Both the position numbers and the translations under genes were made by a program. From Elizabethkingia meningoseptica_A (GTDB lineage Bacteria > Bacteroidota > Bacteroidia > Flavobacteriales > Weeksellaceae), in contig NZ_JBJDLK010000003.1 of assembly GCF_045762675.1 (NCBI RefSeq), positions 1 through 64,000 on the forward strand: a stretch of DNA of 64,000 nt. Direction: 5' to 3'. Of the stretch, positions 8,756 to 17,623 are shown in pieces (within the stretch, counting starts at the first letter, position 1; each line of letters begins with the position of its first letter). The notes beneath the pieces are model-generated. The model was not told where the DNA came from, did no database searches, and worked only from the letters and a program-made list of their open reading frames with translations.

Positions 8756-10038
8756 TTTTTTTGTTGATGTATATTTTCAGGATTATTAAATTTATTGTTC
8801 AGGTAGAAATAAGAATATATAACGGCTACCATAGCCACCGCCGCCAGAATATAGGTTCCGGAGCAGAAGAAATCCAGCCAGGAAATATGTCCTATATTGA
8901 AATTCTTATATAACAGCACAAGCATACTTCCGAGGTAACCGAAGGAATCTGCCAGATAGATAAGAAATCCGGCATTACCTTTTATTTTAAAAGCGGCTAT
9001 AAACCGGTCAAAAAACAAGGCATTAAAAGGAACATAGCATATATACAGACCGAATCCTGTAGCTACCATCCATACAAAAGCATTTATATCATGGTGCTGG
9101 AAAAGAAAAGTGGAAACAGCCAGCGTTACAATGCCTAATAATAATATATAATGATAGGTATATAGTGCTTTTATATTATTTTTTATAAAATACAGGGCTC
9201 CGAAAATAACCAGAACAATAAATGAAACTATAATTTCTGATTTGCTGTACACACTTACATCACCTGTATAACCAATACTATCCCAGAGCTCCCGGGCAAA
9301 ATTGTCCCGAAAGTCTCTGAAGGCAGTAAGTAAAGTATAAAAAAGAATAAGAAAACTGAAAGGCAATGCAAACTTGCGAAACACCTGTTTTCTTTCTGTA
9401 CGGTTCATAGGTACCCGTTCTGTTTTTTCAGCAATATCTTCTGCTGTGGGTGCCGGAATCTTTTCCAATAAGAAAATAAAAAGAAGTAAAGGCGGAAAAA
9501 ATAATGCTCCAGTAGCAACCGGCATCCAAAATTCGGATACACCCCACGCCTGCATAACCCACATTCCGATAGATTTTACAACACCACTGGATACGATAAA
9601 GCTGGTACACAATATAATTCCCAATATTTCAGTGGTCTTTCTCCCTTCCAGATAGGAAAATACAATTCCCCAGATCATCCCCAGCGGAAGGCCATTCATA
9701 AACATAAAGACTGCATTATAAGGTGCCGGTACTATTGCAAAGAGCAATAACGCTGCTTCCGAAATAATAATAAGGCCCAGAAAATAAAATTTCCGTTTGT
9801 TGGGAGTAAGCTCAGAAATAACCTTGATTCCAATGAATTTTGATGTAGCATAGCCCAAGACCTGTAATAAGATCAATACTATCTTATAATCAAAACCTAA
9901 AACCTGCAAATGGTCAAATCGTGCAACAGTAAACGGCTTTCGGAAAGCATACATGCAAAAGTATGCTCCGAAAGCTGCTATTGAACTATATAAAAGAAAA
10001 GTAAATTGGCTTTTGGGTCCCGATTGCGTAGTTTTCAT
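8731..10038 (-). CDS. MFS-type transporter (DUF5690 family)
   Basis: A 435-aa inner-membrane protein with about twelve hydrophobic segments and the MFS-like opening SSIAAFGAYFCMYAFRKPF. It looks like the Bacteroidota DUF5690 family, which resembles sugar-phosphate/organophosphate antiporters (the FRKPF segment recalls the GlpT/UhpT group). As first gene of the operon with the FAD oxidase and HAD enzyme, it is the likely inner-membrane importer of the compound that SusC-SusD bring across the outer membrane. The FAD gene starts within its last 25 nt. A 19-bp inverted repeat, TTCGCT-N7-AGCGAA, lies upstream at 10077-10095. I saw no convincing -7 element. Confidence 0.8.
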   Translation of the reverse strand: MKTTQSGPKSQFTFLLYSSIAAFGAYFCMYAFRKPFTVARFDHLQVLGFDYKIVLILLQVLGYATSKFIGIKVISELTPNKRKFYFLGLIIISEAALLLFAIVPAPYNAVFMFMNGLPLGMIWGIVFSYLEGRKTTEILGIILCTSFIVSSGVVKSIGMWVMQAWGVSEFWMPVATGALFFPPLLLFIFLLEKIPAPTAEDIAEKTERVPMNRTERKQVFRKFALPFSFLILFYTLLTAFRDFRDNFARELWDSIGYTGDVSVYSKSEIIVSFIVLVIFGALYFIKNNIKALYTYHYILLLGIVTLAVSTFLFQHHDINAFVWMVATGFGLYICYVPFNALFFDRFIAAFKIKGNAGFLIYLADSFGYLGSMLVLLYKNFNIGHISWLDFFCSGTYILAAVAMVAVIYSYFYLNNKFNNPENIHQQKKWKTNLTL

Positions 10039-10374
10039 AGTAATGAAGTTTTATAAGAAGAGACAGAAATTCCATCTTCGCTATAAGAAAGCGAATCACC
10101 CGGGCAGATACATTTTAAGAAACAAAATTCAGGTATCATTTTTACTATTTGTAAAATTAACATGGCAAAATTGACCAAATATTTACAAATAATAATTTTT
10201 TGCGTGTTATGAAATTGTTAAGCCAGTATTAATTTTTATTATCAGAACATTCATAGTAAACACCTCTTTTTAAGTCAAATAGCCACTATAAAAGATACCC
10301 GGAGATATTCATTATTATTATTTAAATTTGTGTACCATATTATTCCGCATAATAGCCCGTTAAGCTTATAAATT
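10039..10374. other. Divergent intergenic region with rightward promoter
   Basis: 336 bp between the transporter gene (leftward) and the sensor-kinase gene (rightward). It holds the inverted repeat TTCGCT-N7-AGCGAA at 10077-10095, possibly an operator for the leftward operon, and a TAAATTTG -7 element at 10323-10330. I see no gene or RNA in the rest. Confidence 0.6.
10323..10330 (+). promoter_or_regulatory. -7 element of sensor-kinase gene
   Basis: TAAATTTG matches TANNTTTG and lies 44 bp before the TTG start of the kinase gene. I find no clear -33 TTTG at the right distance, so this is a half-supported promoter. Confidence 0.4.
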
Positions 10375-12067
10375 TTGAGACAGCATTTATACTACTTCAT
10401 TATCATTATTTCTATGAGTTCGTGTGCTAAAAAAAACAACACGGGAGCAGCAGCGTCTAAAATTGTTTTAAATACTGACTATGATAAAGCATGGAAGTAT
10501 ATTGATAAAGGCGATGATAAAAACGGGTTTTATTATCTGGATAAAGCCAAAGACGCTTATATAAAAAGCAGGAGACAGTTTTTCAGCCGGGAAATGTTTT
10601 GTGAATATGGCCATTATTCAGGAAAGGGTGAGCGACAATATGGGAAGTATAGAAACAAGCATTAGTGCCTTAAAATTTCTAAATGAAAAGGTCCCGCAGC
10701 AACGCTCTTTTGTTTCCAGCAACTATAACAATATGGGTGTCGCATCCAATAATCTGAAAAACTATACAGATGCTGAAAAATATTATCACAGAGCCTACCA
10801 GCTGACTGAGGATAAAATGGAAAGGATTATGATTATGAATAATCTTGCCAATTGTTATCATAATCAGAAGAAATATCAGAAAGCAACTGCAATATTTGCC
10901 AATATTAAAGACAGCCTTAACGTACAAGATAACATCTATTATAAGATTGCATCTAACCTGGCAAAAACACTTTGGTATGAAAACCCTAAATACAACCCCG
11001 CTCCTTCCTATATTGAGGCTAAGAAATATTATGCTAAAACAAATGATGACTGGGGGCTGGACGCCTCTTATGCTTATTTATCGGAGTACTATCTGAAATC
11101 TGATAAAGATTCAGCACTGTTCTATTCGCGGAAGATGTATGATATTTCTAAAAAATTAAAATCTCCCGCAGACAGACTAGAGGCTCTGCAAACGATGATC
11201 CGTCTGGAAGATCCTCAACAGTCTAAAAAGTATTTTGATGAGTATCATCTGCTTTCAGACAGTTTACAGGAAAGCAATAACAGTTATAAAAACCAGTTTG
11301 CAGCCATACGTTTTGAAAGCAACAAAAACAGAATGGAGAGGCTGAAACTGGAAAAAGATCTGGCGCAGAAAAAATATAAAATTATTCGTCAGCAAATCTT
11401 TATCTATTCCGCATCCGGTTCACTTATTTTGTTTCCGGTTCTTGGAATCTTCTGGTACAGAAGGCGCAAAAATAAGCTGGAATTACAGGCGCAAAATAAG
11501 GTAAAGGAAGAACGGCTTCTTCTTTCCAAAAAGGTACATGATGTTGTTGCAAACGGATTGTATCAGGTAATGTCCAAAATAGAATATAGTGATACATTCA
11601 GTAAAAATGAGATACTGGACAAGCTGGAAATGATGTACCAGAAATCCAGGGATATCTCTTATGATTCTACTGCGGTATCAGAAAAGAAATATAAAGAACG
11701 TATATCTGAATTATGTGCTTCTTTTCAGAATGACATCCGGAAGATTTTTGTTGTCGGAAATGAAAATGAATTCTGGAACCTTATCTCTGATGCTTCGAAA
11801 GAGGAATTATTCCTTATCATACAGGAATTTCTTGTGAATACAGCCAAACACAGCCAGGCAACCAGAGTCGTTGTAAAGTTTACAGTAACGCATGATGAAT
11901 TGAAATTGAAATATTCAGATAACGGAATTGGAATTTCAGAAGACACTGTTCATCATAACGGTTTAAAAAGTATAAACCAAAGAATACACCAAATCAAAGG
12001 GACATTGCAGCTATTTCCAAATGAAGGAAAAGGATTTATTGCGGAAGTGTCTCTGCCACAATTGTAA
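10375..12067 (+). pseudogene. TPR sensor histidine kinase, broken by a one-base frameshift
   Basis: One gene appears as two overlapping frames. The first 63 codons or so (from a TTG at 10375) give a lipoprotein-like signal (ISMSSC), then TPR-like helices up to DAYIKS. The second frame continues with GDSFSAGKCFVNMAIIQ and runs to 12067. Removing one A from the run at 10563-10567 joins them as AYIKAGDSFSAGKC and gives a 563-aa protein. It would contain a lipidated or exported N-terminus, several TPRs, a coiled coil, one membrane segment (about FIYSASGSLILFPVLGIFWY), a dimerisation helix with the phospho-acceptor candidate in SKKVHDVVANGL, and a HATPase with DNGIGIS and the N-box EFLVNTAKHS. The paired response regulator follows 6 nt later and is intact. 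It could be a true mutation, a phase-variable tract or a sequencing error. Confidence 0.8.
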
Positions 12068-12073
12068 TATATT

Positions 12074-12739
12074 ATGTTTAGAAAAATACTCATTGTTGAA
12101 GACCATGAAAGTGCGAATCTCTCTGTTCAGAAAACGCTTGAAGAATACCCGGCTTCGGTTACAGACTTTTCTTACTATTGTGACCATGCCCTGGACAAAA
12201 TTGATACTGCTTTTCAGCAGAAAGAGCCTTACGAATTGCTTATAACCGATTTGTCTTTTGAAGAGGATAAAAACATTCAACGCATAAAATCCGGTTCCGA
12301 ACTAATTACATTGGCTAAAGGTATAGATCCCAATCTTGCCGTGCTTGTATTTTCTGCAGAAAAAAGAGCAGGTATTATCGATTCTCTGTTTAAAGATTAT
12401 GAGATCAATGCCTATATTCACAAAGGAAGATCGGACGTAAAGGAATTAAAACAGGCTATACATGCTGTTTACAACGGAAAGAAATATGTATCTGAAGACG
12501 CTCAGCAATCCCTGAAAGAAATTAATTCTTTTGAATTTTCTTCTTTTGATATTAAAATAATCTCCCTGCTTGCAGAAGGTATTCTGCAAAAGAATATTCC
12601 GGTGTACCTCCAGCAAGAGAATATTTCCCCCGGCAGCCTGAGCAGTGTGGAAAAGCGACTGAATACACTAAAGGATCTTCTTCAGGTAAACAACAACGAA
12701 CAGCTTGTTGCTTTCTGCAAGGATCTTGGAATTATATAA
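12074..12739 (+). CDS. NarL-type response regulator with divergent output domain
   Basis: A 221-aa regulator partnering the TPR kinase immediately upstream. The receiver domain (about 1-125) has the full phosphorylation set: E9/D10, acceptor D59 in ITDL, S94 and K117. The C-terminus (about 150-221) resembles a LuxR/NarL helix-turn-helix, but the recognition region (NISPGSLSSVEKRLNTLKDL) is far from the consensus, so its DNA target cannot be guessed. A pair of AACATATGTT-like palindromes 170-190 bp downstream, in front of the amidoligase operon, is a possible target by position only. If the kinase is really dead, this regulator may lack its phosphate donor. Confidence 0.82.
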   Translation: MFRKILIVEDHESANLSVQKTLEEYPASVTDFSYYCDHALDKIDTAFQQKEPYELLITDLSFEEDKNIQRIKSGSELITLAKGIDPNLAVLVFSAEKRAGIIDSLFKDYEINAYIHKGRSDVKELKQAIHAVYNGKKYVSEDAQQSLKEINSFEFSSFDIKIISLLAEGILQKNIPVYLQQENISPGSLSSVEKRLNTLKDLLQVNNNEQLVAFCKDLGII

Positions 12740-12836
12740 AAAATCATGACATTACGGTTTCCCGTAATGATATCCGGAAATACATGCTTAATTTTGCACG
12801 CGAATACAAATGTCGAAAATTTAATTCATTTCCATA

Positions 12837-12878
12837 AAAAGTCAGCATCAGAAAAGAATGATCGCTGGCTTTTTTTTT
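12837..12878 (+). terminator. Rho-independent terminator after response regulator
   Basis: An imperfect stem AAAGTCAGCATC / GATCGCTGGCTTT is followed by a run of nine T. It ends the kinase-regulator transcript or a small RNA starting at about 12803. Confidence 0.75.
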
Positions 12879-12904
12879 ATTTCTTTACTCATCCCCGTAT
12901 TCAT

Positions 12905-12932
12905 CATATGTTCCCCTTTTGCAACATATGTT
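12905..12932. promoter_or_regulatory. Paired palindromic sites upstream of amidoligase operon
   Basis: TCATATGTT (12904-12912) and the perfect palindrome AACATATGTT (12923-12932) have centres 20 bp apart, two helical turns. Read together they also form an inverted repeat CATATGTT-N10-AACATATG. This is a typical layout for cooperative regulator binding. The binding protein is unknown. Confidence 0.4.
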
Positions 12933-13121
12933 ACATTATCATTTTTTAAAACCACATACCTTTACACAAAAGTTTATATTTTCACATATAACCTTTCAAA
13001 ACAATAGTATTTATCGCAAAAATGAATATTACAATAAAAATTAACTGAAAAATATTGCCCGGTTACATTTTTTAATTAACTTTAGTTGGATTAAATAATT
13101 CAACACAAAAACACGATCCTG

Positions 13122-14249
13122 ATGAGGTTTTATTTAAAAACAATAAAAAATGATGAAAGACCAATATTCATTACCGGAAATTTCAATAACTGGAATCCCC
13201 GGGACAAAGGGTATTGCCTGCAAAAAACAAAAGAAGAATACTATATAGAAATTGACAATAATAAGCTGCCTAATGAAATAGAATATAAATTCACCAAAGG
13301 AGGCTGGGAAAATGTAGAGATTGACAGCGAAGGACACTTTACTTCTAACAGAAAAGTAAAAAAATCGGCCAAATCAGTACATGATGTTGTAGATGCATGG
13401 CGCTGGAACTGGGCTCCGTTTAAAGAGCAATATTTCCCCGATATTGAGCTGATATCTGAACATTTCTACATTCCGCAACTCGACAAGACAAGAAAGGTAT
13501 GGGCACTTTTACCTTATGATTATAAAAGCTCCAAAAAGAGATACCCGGTTCTTTATCTCCAGGATGCACAAAATTTATTCAATGAAGAAAGTGTATACGG
13601 CAACTGGGAAATCGACAAAAAGCTCTCTCTTCTTGCAGAATACGGTGTCGGAGATATTATTATTATTGCAATAGAACATGGAAGTGAAGACCGCATCCGC
13701 GAATATGTATTCGAGGATGAAAACAAATATGCTGTTAAAGCCGAAGGCAAAAAATACATCCGCTTTGTAACAGATACTCTTAAGCCTTATGTAGACCAGC
13801 ACTTCCGCACATTGCCCGAAAGAGAACATACAGGAATCGGCGGTAGCTCACTGGGAGCACTTATCAGTATTTATGGAGGTTTTCTGTATCCGGAAGTCTA
13901 CTCCAAACTAATGCTCTTCTCTCCCTCTTTGTGGCTGAATCCTAATAATAACTTTCCCATGTTAAGTTTCCATAAGCCGTTTCATACAAAAGTATATTTA
14001 TATGGTGGTGAGCTTGAAGGTTCGGATATGGTAAAAAGGATCAACCTTTTTAAAACCGCCATGAAACGTTGGGAAGAGAGCAAATCCATAGAATTTGATA
14101 TACGGACAAGTATTCACCCGGAAGGATTACATCAGGAATTCTACTGGTCCCAGGAGTTTCCAAGAGCGCTGGAATGGCTGTTCTTCGACAAACTGGAAAA
14201 CCCTATGGAAAGAAAAAGAAAATACAATAAAGCAAAACAAAATGCCTGA
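13122..14249 (+). CDS. Esterase with N-terminal early-Set-like domain
   Basis: A 375-aa cytoplasmic protein (no signal peptide). Residues about 1-85 resemble an E-set/CBM48-like beta-sandwich (FITGNFNNWNPRDKG and later EYKFTKGGWENVE). Residues about 110-355 are an Esterase-D/Fes-type alpha/beta hydrolase, with nucleophile S243 in G-S-S-L-G and candidate catalytic H337 in GLHQE. This architecture is used by enterobactin-type esterases, where it opens amide or ester conjugates. It is the first gene of the amidoligase operon. The next gene starts inside its last codons (8-nt overlap), which indicates coupled translation. Hydrolysis or acyl transfer on the peptide-like product is inferred. Confidence 0.8.
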   Translation: MRFYLKTIKNDERPIFITGNFNNWNPRDKGYCLQKTKEEYYIEIDNNKLPNEIEYKFTKGGWENVEIDSEGHFTSNRKVKKSAKSVHDVVDAWRWNWAPFKEQYFPDIELISEHFYIPQLDKTRKVWALLPYDYKSSKKRYPVLYLQDAQNLFNEESVYGNWEIDKKLSLLAEYGVGDIIIIAIEHGSEDRIREYVFEDENKYAVKAEGKKYIRFVTDTLKPYVDQHFRTLPEREHTGIGGSSLGALISIYGGFLYPEVYSKLMLFSPSLWLNPNNNFPMLSFHKPFHTKVYLYGGELEGSDMVKRINLFKTAMKRWEESKSIEFDIRTSIHPEGLHQEFYWSQEFPRALEWLFFDKLENPMERKRKYNKAKQNA

Positions 14250-15618
14250 AGTTACACAACATATACATATTTACTCCGAATCCTCATGGAAAGATCATCA
14301 GCAACTCTTTCCGGAGGCGCTCCTTCATTTTTTCTCAGGAAAGAAAAATGACAGTTTTGTGCTTGCTTCAGAAGATAAAATTACCTTATTGATCGGAATT
14401 GGAGACTCCTATACCGAGAACAGCCTTGTAGAAGTTGGTCAGAAGTTTGCAAACGATTACAAAGATAAACTACAGACAGTACCAACTTTCCTGCATGCAG
14501 AAATACTCACACCGCATGAAACAGAACAGCTATTACTGGGATTCTATCTCGGAACTTATCTGTACCCTTTCAAGGCTGTTCACCCACTGTGGAATGAGCA
14601 TTTTACATGGGAAAACATTGAACTTTTTGATGAAAAGTTTTCAAAGATAAAAGCGATATGCAATGGTCAGTTTACTTGTATGGACTGGCTGAATAAGCCG
14701 GCTAATTTCAAACAGGCTCCGAAATTTCATGCCTTTCTTAAAGAAAAATCCCATAAATATAATTTTGACATAAGCTTTTTCAACAGACAGCAGTGTGAAG
14801 ATCTAGGACTTGGTGCCTTTCTGGCCGTTAATCAGGGAAGCAATGAAGATGCATATTTTACGATACTGGAATACCGTTCAAATATAAAAGATGCACCGGT
14901 TGTGGGACTTGTAGGTAAATGTGTATTGTTTGATACCGGTGGAATATCGATTAAGCCTGCAGCAAATCTGCATTATATGAAAAGCGATATGGGTGGTGCA
15001 ACCGCTGTATTGGGTGCTTTAATTTCTGCTATAGAACTTAAGCTGCCTGTTGATATTATTGCCATATTACCCATAACGGATAATGCAGTTTCCAATAATG
15101 CTTATCTGCCGAGTGATGTTGTGACGGCATATAACGGAAAAACAATTGAGGTTATAGATACAGATGCCGAAGGTCGTATGACACTTGCGGACGGGCTAAG
15201 CTATTTGTCTAAAAATTATAAAACCGATTATCTCCTAGACCTGGCAACACTTACAGGAAGTGCTGTCCGGATGTTCGGAACAACCTGCGGAGCGCTCTTC
15301 TCCAATGAGCCGGGGTTACAGAAAATGCTGGAAGATTCAGGGCAAAAGGTAGGTCAGCGTTTGTGGAACCTGCCGCTTTGGGAAGACTGGGAAGATGAAA
15401 TAAAATCGGATGTGGCAGATCTGAAAAACATATCACTAAAACCTGTTGGTGACTGTATTGTTGCCGCTACTTTCTTAAAACATTTTATTAACGACCATCC
15501 CAAATGGGCACACCTGGACATTGCAGCGATGTGTTTCGGGAATGTGGGATACGCGCGGGAGAAAGCAGCCACAGGTTATGGCGTAAGGCTACTACTAGAT
15601 TTTATGGAGAAAATATGA
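14242..15618 (+). CDS. M17-family leucyl aminopeptidase
   Basis: A 458-aa cytosolic metallopeptidase. I use the ATG at 14242 (MPEVTQHIH). An upstream ATG in the same frame lies deep inside the previous gene and would add about 49 residues unlike the family. All active-site positions of the PepA family are kept with identical spacing: metal ligands K226, D231, D249, D308 and E310, and catalytic K238 and R312 (segments VGKCVLFDTGG and DTDAEGRM). The enzyme should therefore be active, not a scaffold. Its place in an operon of amide-forming ligases suggests that it trims or proofreads the peptide product, or recycles it. It is shorter than PepA at the N-terminus. Confidence 0.88.
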   Translation: MPEVTQHIHIYSESSWKDHQQLFPEALLHFFSGKKNDSFVLASEDKITLLIGIGDSYTENSLVEVGQKFANDYKDKLQTVPTFLHAEILTPHETEQLLLGFYLGTYLYPFKAVHPLWNEHFTWENIELFDEKFSKIKAICNGQFTCMDWLNKPANFKQAPKFHAFLKEKSHKYNFDISFFNRQQCEDLGLGAFLAVNQGSNEDAYFTILEYRSNIKDAPVVGLVGKCVLFDTGGISIKPAANLHYMKSDMGGATAVLGALISAIELKLPVDIIAILPITDNAVSNNAYLPSDVVTAYNGKTIEVIDTDAEGRMTLADGLSYLSKNYKTDYLLDLATLTGSAVRMFGTTCGALFSNEPGLQKMLEDSGQKVGQRLWNLPLWEDWEDEIKSDVADLKNISLKPVGDCIVAATFLKHFINDHPKWAHLDIAAMCFGNVGYAREKAATGYGVRLLLDFMEKI

Positions 15619-15638
15619 AAACCAAATGATACAATGTA

Positions 15639-16844
15639 ATGAAAACATTCGTTTGCCTTTCCAGCTATTATAAAGGCTATGATTTTATGGATGAATGCAA
15701 GAAGCTGGGCAACAAAGTCATCCTGATCACCTCTGAAAGCCTGAAAAACAAAAACTGGCCGTGGCACGCTATTGACGAGGTATATTATATGCCCGAAATA
15801 GAACCATCTGTATGGAACTCGGACCACCTTGTTCAGGGCTTTGCCTATTTAATGAAAATTCATATCATAGATACTGTTATTGCTCTGGATGATTTCGATG
15901 TAGAGAAAGCAGCTTTAATACGGGAAACCTTCCGTATACAAGGTATGGGACAAACTACTTACCGCTATTTCCGGGACAAACTGGCGATGCGCCAGATGGC
16001 AAAAGACAGCGGAATTAATATTCCGCCCTTCACTGCTGTGTTTAATGATGAAGTCATTACAAAATTTACAGAACAGCATCCTGCACCATGGGTTTTAAAA
16101 CCACGCTCTGAAGCTTCTGCCAGCGGAATAAAAAAAATACGCTCTACAGAAGAACTTTGGCAGGTTATGGAATCCCTTGGTGAAGAGAGAATTAATTTTC
16201 TGCTGGAAGTTTTCAAACCCGGAGACGTTTTCCATGTAGACTGCCTGGTGTACAATAAAGAAATTAAATTTATTTCCTGTTCTCAATATCTGTCTCCGCC
16301 TATGGCTGTTTCACATGATGGCGGAATATTCAGAACAAAAACGCTGGCTGAAGATTCAGCATATTTCAAAGGGCTCTCTGAAATCAACAGGCAGGTACTG
16401 TCCAAATTTGGTATTGTACACGGTGCCACGCATTCCGAATTTATTAAAAGTAATGAAGACGGTCAGTTCTATTTCCTTGAAACTTCATCACGCGTTGGGG
16501 GTGCCCATATCCCGGATATGGTAGAAGCATCCACCAATATTAATTTATGGCGGGAATGGGTAAAAATAGAAACAGATGTATTGAACAAAAACAGCTACGA
16601 TCTGAAGTATCAGAGAAATTATTTTGCAGGACTTATTATTGCCCTGGCAAAAGAAAAAAATCCTGATATTACCGATTTCCAGAGAGACGAACTTTTAAAA
16701 TCTCTTAATCTGGATCATCACGTCAGTCTTTTGTACAAATCTTCATCTGCGGAAAAAATAAATGAAGCATTGGATGATGCAGCGGAAAAAATTTATGCAC
16801 ATCATCTCAACATTCTGCCACCGCAGGCTAAACCTACTACTTAA
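15639..16844 (+). CDS. ATP-grasp ligase (first)
   Basis: A 401-aa ATP-grasp enzyme expected to activate a carboxylate as acyl phosphate and join it to an amine. The N-terminal pre-ATP-grasp region (about 1-105) is followed by the ATP-binding lysine K154 in WVLKPRSEASASG, the hinge segment NFLLEVFKPGDVFHVDC (about 186-202), the metal-ligand strand around E267, and the C-terminal motif E281-T-S-S-R285-V-G-G. The usual ExNxR metal motif has Ser for Asn here. About 100 residues follow the fold, as in the CarB/PurK-like group. It lies 20 nt after the peptidase gene and 20 nt before an esterase gene. The substrates cannot be read from the sequence. Confidence 0.87.
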   Translation: MKTFVCLSSYYKGYDFMDECKKLGNKVILITSESLKNKNWPWHAIDEVYYMPEIEPSVWNSDHLVQGFAYLMKIHIIDTVIALDDFDVEKAALIRETFRIQGMGQTTYRYFRDKLAMRQMAKDSGINIPPFTAVFNDEVITKFTEQHPAPWVLKPRSEASASGIKKIRSTEELWQVMESLGEERINFLLEVFKPGDVFHVDCLVYNKEIKFISCSQYLSPPMAVSHDGGIFRTKTLAEDSAYFKGLSEINRQVLSKFGIVHGATHSEFIKSNEDGQFYFLETSSRVGGAHIPDMVEASTNINLWREWVKIETDVLNKNSYDLKYQRNYFAGLIIALAKEKNPDITDFQRDELLKSLNLDHHVSLLYKSSSAEKINEALDDAAEKIYAHHLNILPPQAKPTT

Positions 16845-16864
16845 ATACAATAACAATCAAAAAT

Positions 16865-17578
16865 ATGCCACAGGTAGAATATACAGACTACTATTCCCAT
16901 ATTTTAGGAAGAAAAATAAATATTCAGGTAACCGGAAGTTTCGGATACCCTATCATTATGTTTCCTACTTCACAGGGAAGCCTTACCCAAAATTCGGATT
17001 TCCATCTTAACGGTTCTATCGATTATTTTACCGATAGCGGGAAAGTAAAGCTTTTTAATCTGGAAACGCTGGATAAAGAGAACTTTTATAACGATCATAT
17101 TTCGCCGCACGAAAGAATCCAGCGTTACGAAAATTATATGCAGTTTCTTATCCGGGAATATATTCCTTTTATCAAACATACTCATAATGTACAGCGGGTT
17201 GCTGTAGCAGGATGCAGTTTCGGTGCGTATCATGCCACCAATTTTGCATTCCGGTTTCCCGATGCCGTGTCACACCTTATAGCAATGTCAGGAGCATTTT
17301 CTATCCGGAATTTTATGAATGGCTACTCCGGTGACAATGTTTACTTCAATTGTCCGGAAGAATTTATGCGTGATGATGCAGCTTGGAAATTCGGCCATAT
17401 GCATATTGTGCTCAGCACATCCGATCAGGATGTATGTCTGGATAAAAACATCAGAATGTCCAACATCCTCAGATCAAAAGGAATTAATCACTGGTATGAT
17501 GAAGCAAAATGGATTAACCACGACTGGCCGTTATGGCGGATGGTTTTCCCAAAATTCATCAGTGCTTATTTTTCATAA
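16865..17578 (+). CDS. Small alpha/beta-hydrolase esterase
   Basis: A 237-aa cytoplasmic esterase-like protein. Nucleophile S118 lies in G-C-S-F-G, the acid is probably D187 or D189 (STSDQDV), and the candidate catalytic histidine is H219 in INHDWPLW. The fold resembles the Esterase-D group and the second domain of the operon's first protein, although it lacks that protein's N-terminal sandwich. It sits between two ATP-grasp genes (20 nt and 45 nt gaps). It could release the product, remove a protecting ester or transfer an acyl group. Which of these applies is unknown. Confidence 0.82.
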   Translation: MPQVEYTDYYSHILGRKINIQVTGSFGYPIIMFPTSQGSLTQNSDFHLNGSIDYFTDSGKVKLFNLETLDKENFYNDHISPHERIQRYENYMQFLIREYIPFIKHTHNVQRVAVAGCSFGAYHATNFAFRFPDAVSHLIAMSGAFSIRNFMNGYSGDNVYFNCPEEFMRDDAAWKFGHMHIVLSTSDQDVCLDKNIRMSNILRSKGINHWYDEAKWINHDWPLWRMVFPKFISAYFS

Positions 17579-17623
17579 AATACAATAAAAATCAAAAACA
17601 TTCAATACAGAAAAAACAAAATC

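Larger units (their letters stand above)
12740..13121. other. Intergenic region before amidoligase operon
   Basis: 382 bp without a supported gene. It holds an inverted repeat CATTACGG-tttc-CCGTAATG (12750-12769) with no T-tail, a TAATTTTG -7 element (12789-12796), a rho-independent terminator (12837-12878) and two AACATATGTT-like palindromes (12905-12932). A near-match -7 element, TAACTTTA, lies at about 13077-13084, just before the first gene of the operon. The promoter-terminator spacing leaves room for a small transcript of about 75 nt. Confidence 0.55.

Noticed and set aside
10561..10570. Programmed frameshift in the TPR kinase (slippery A-run)
   Set aside because: The join needs a +1 shift, while A-run slippery sites such as A AAA AAG give -1; the zero-frame codons are ATA AAA AGC. 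A plain one-base insertion explains it better.
12750..12769. CATTACGG/CCGTAATG hairpin as terminator of the response regulator gene
   Set aside because: No T-tail on the 3' side. The true terminator is at 12837-12878. It may be a binding site.
12746..12949. 67-codon ORF after the response regulator
   Set aside because: Runs through a terminator and low-complexity T-runs, no homologue recognised, poor codon pattern.
14095..14241. N-terminal extension of the M17 peptidase from an upstream ATG
   Set aside because: Overlaps the preceding gene by 155 nt, and the extra residues are unlike the family. The ATG at 14242 gives the usual layout with an 8-nt overlap.
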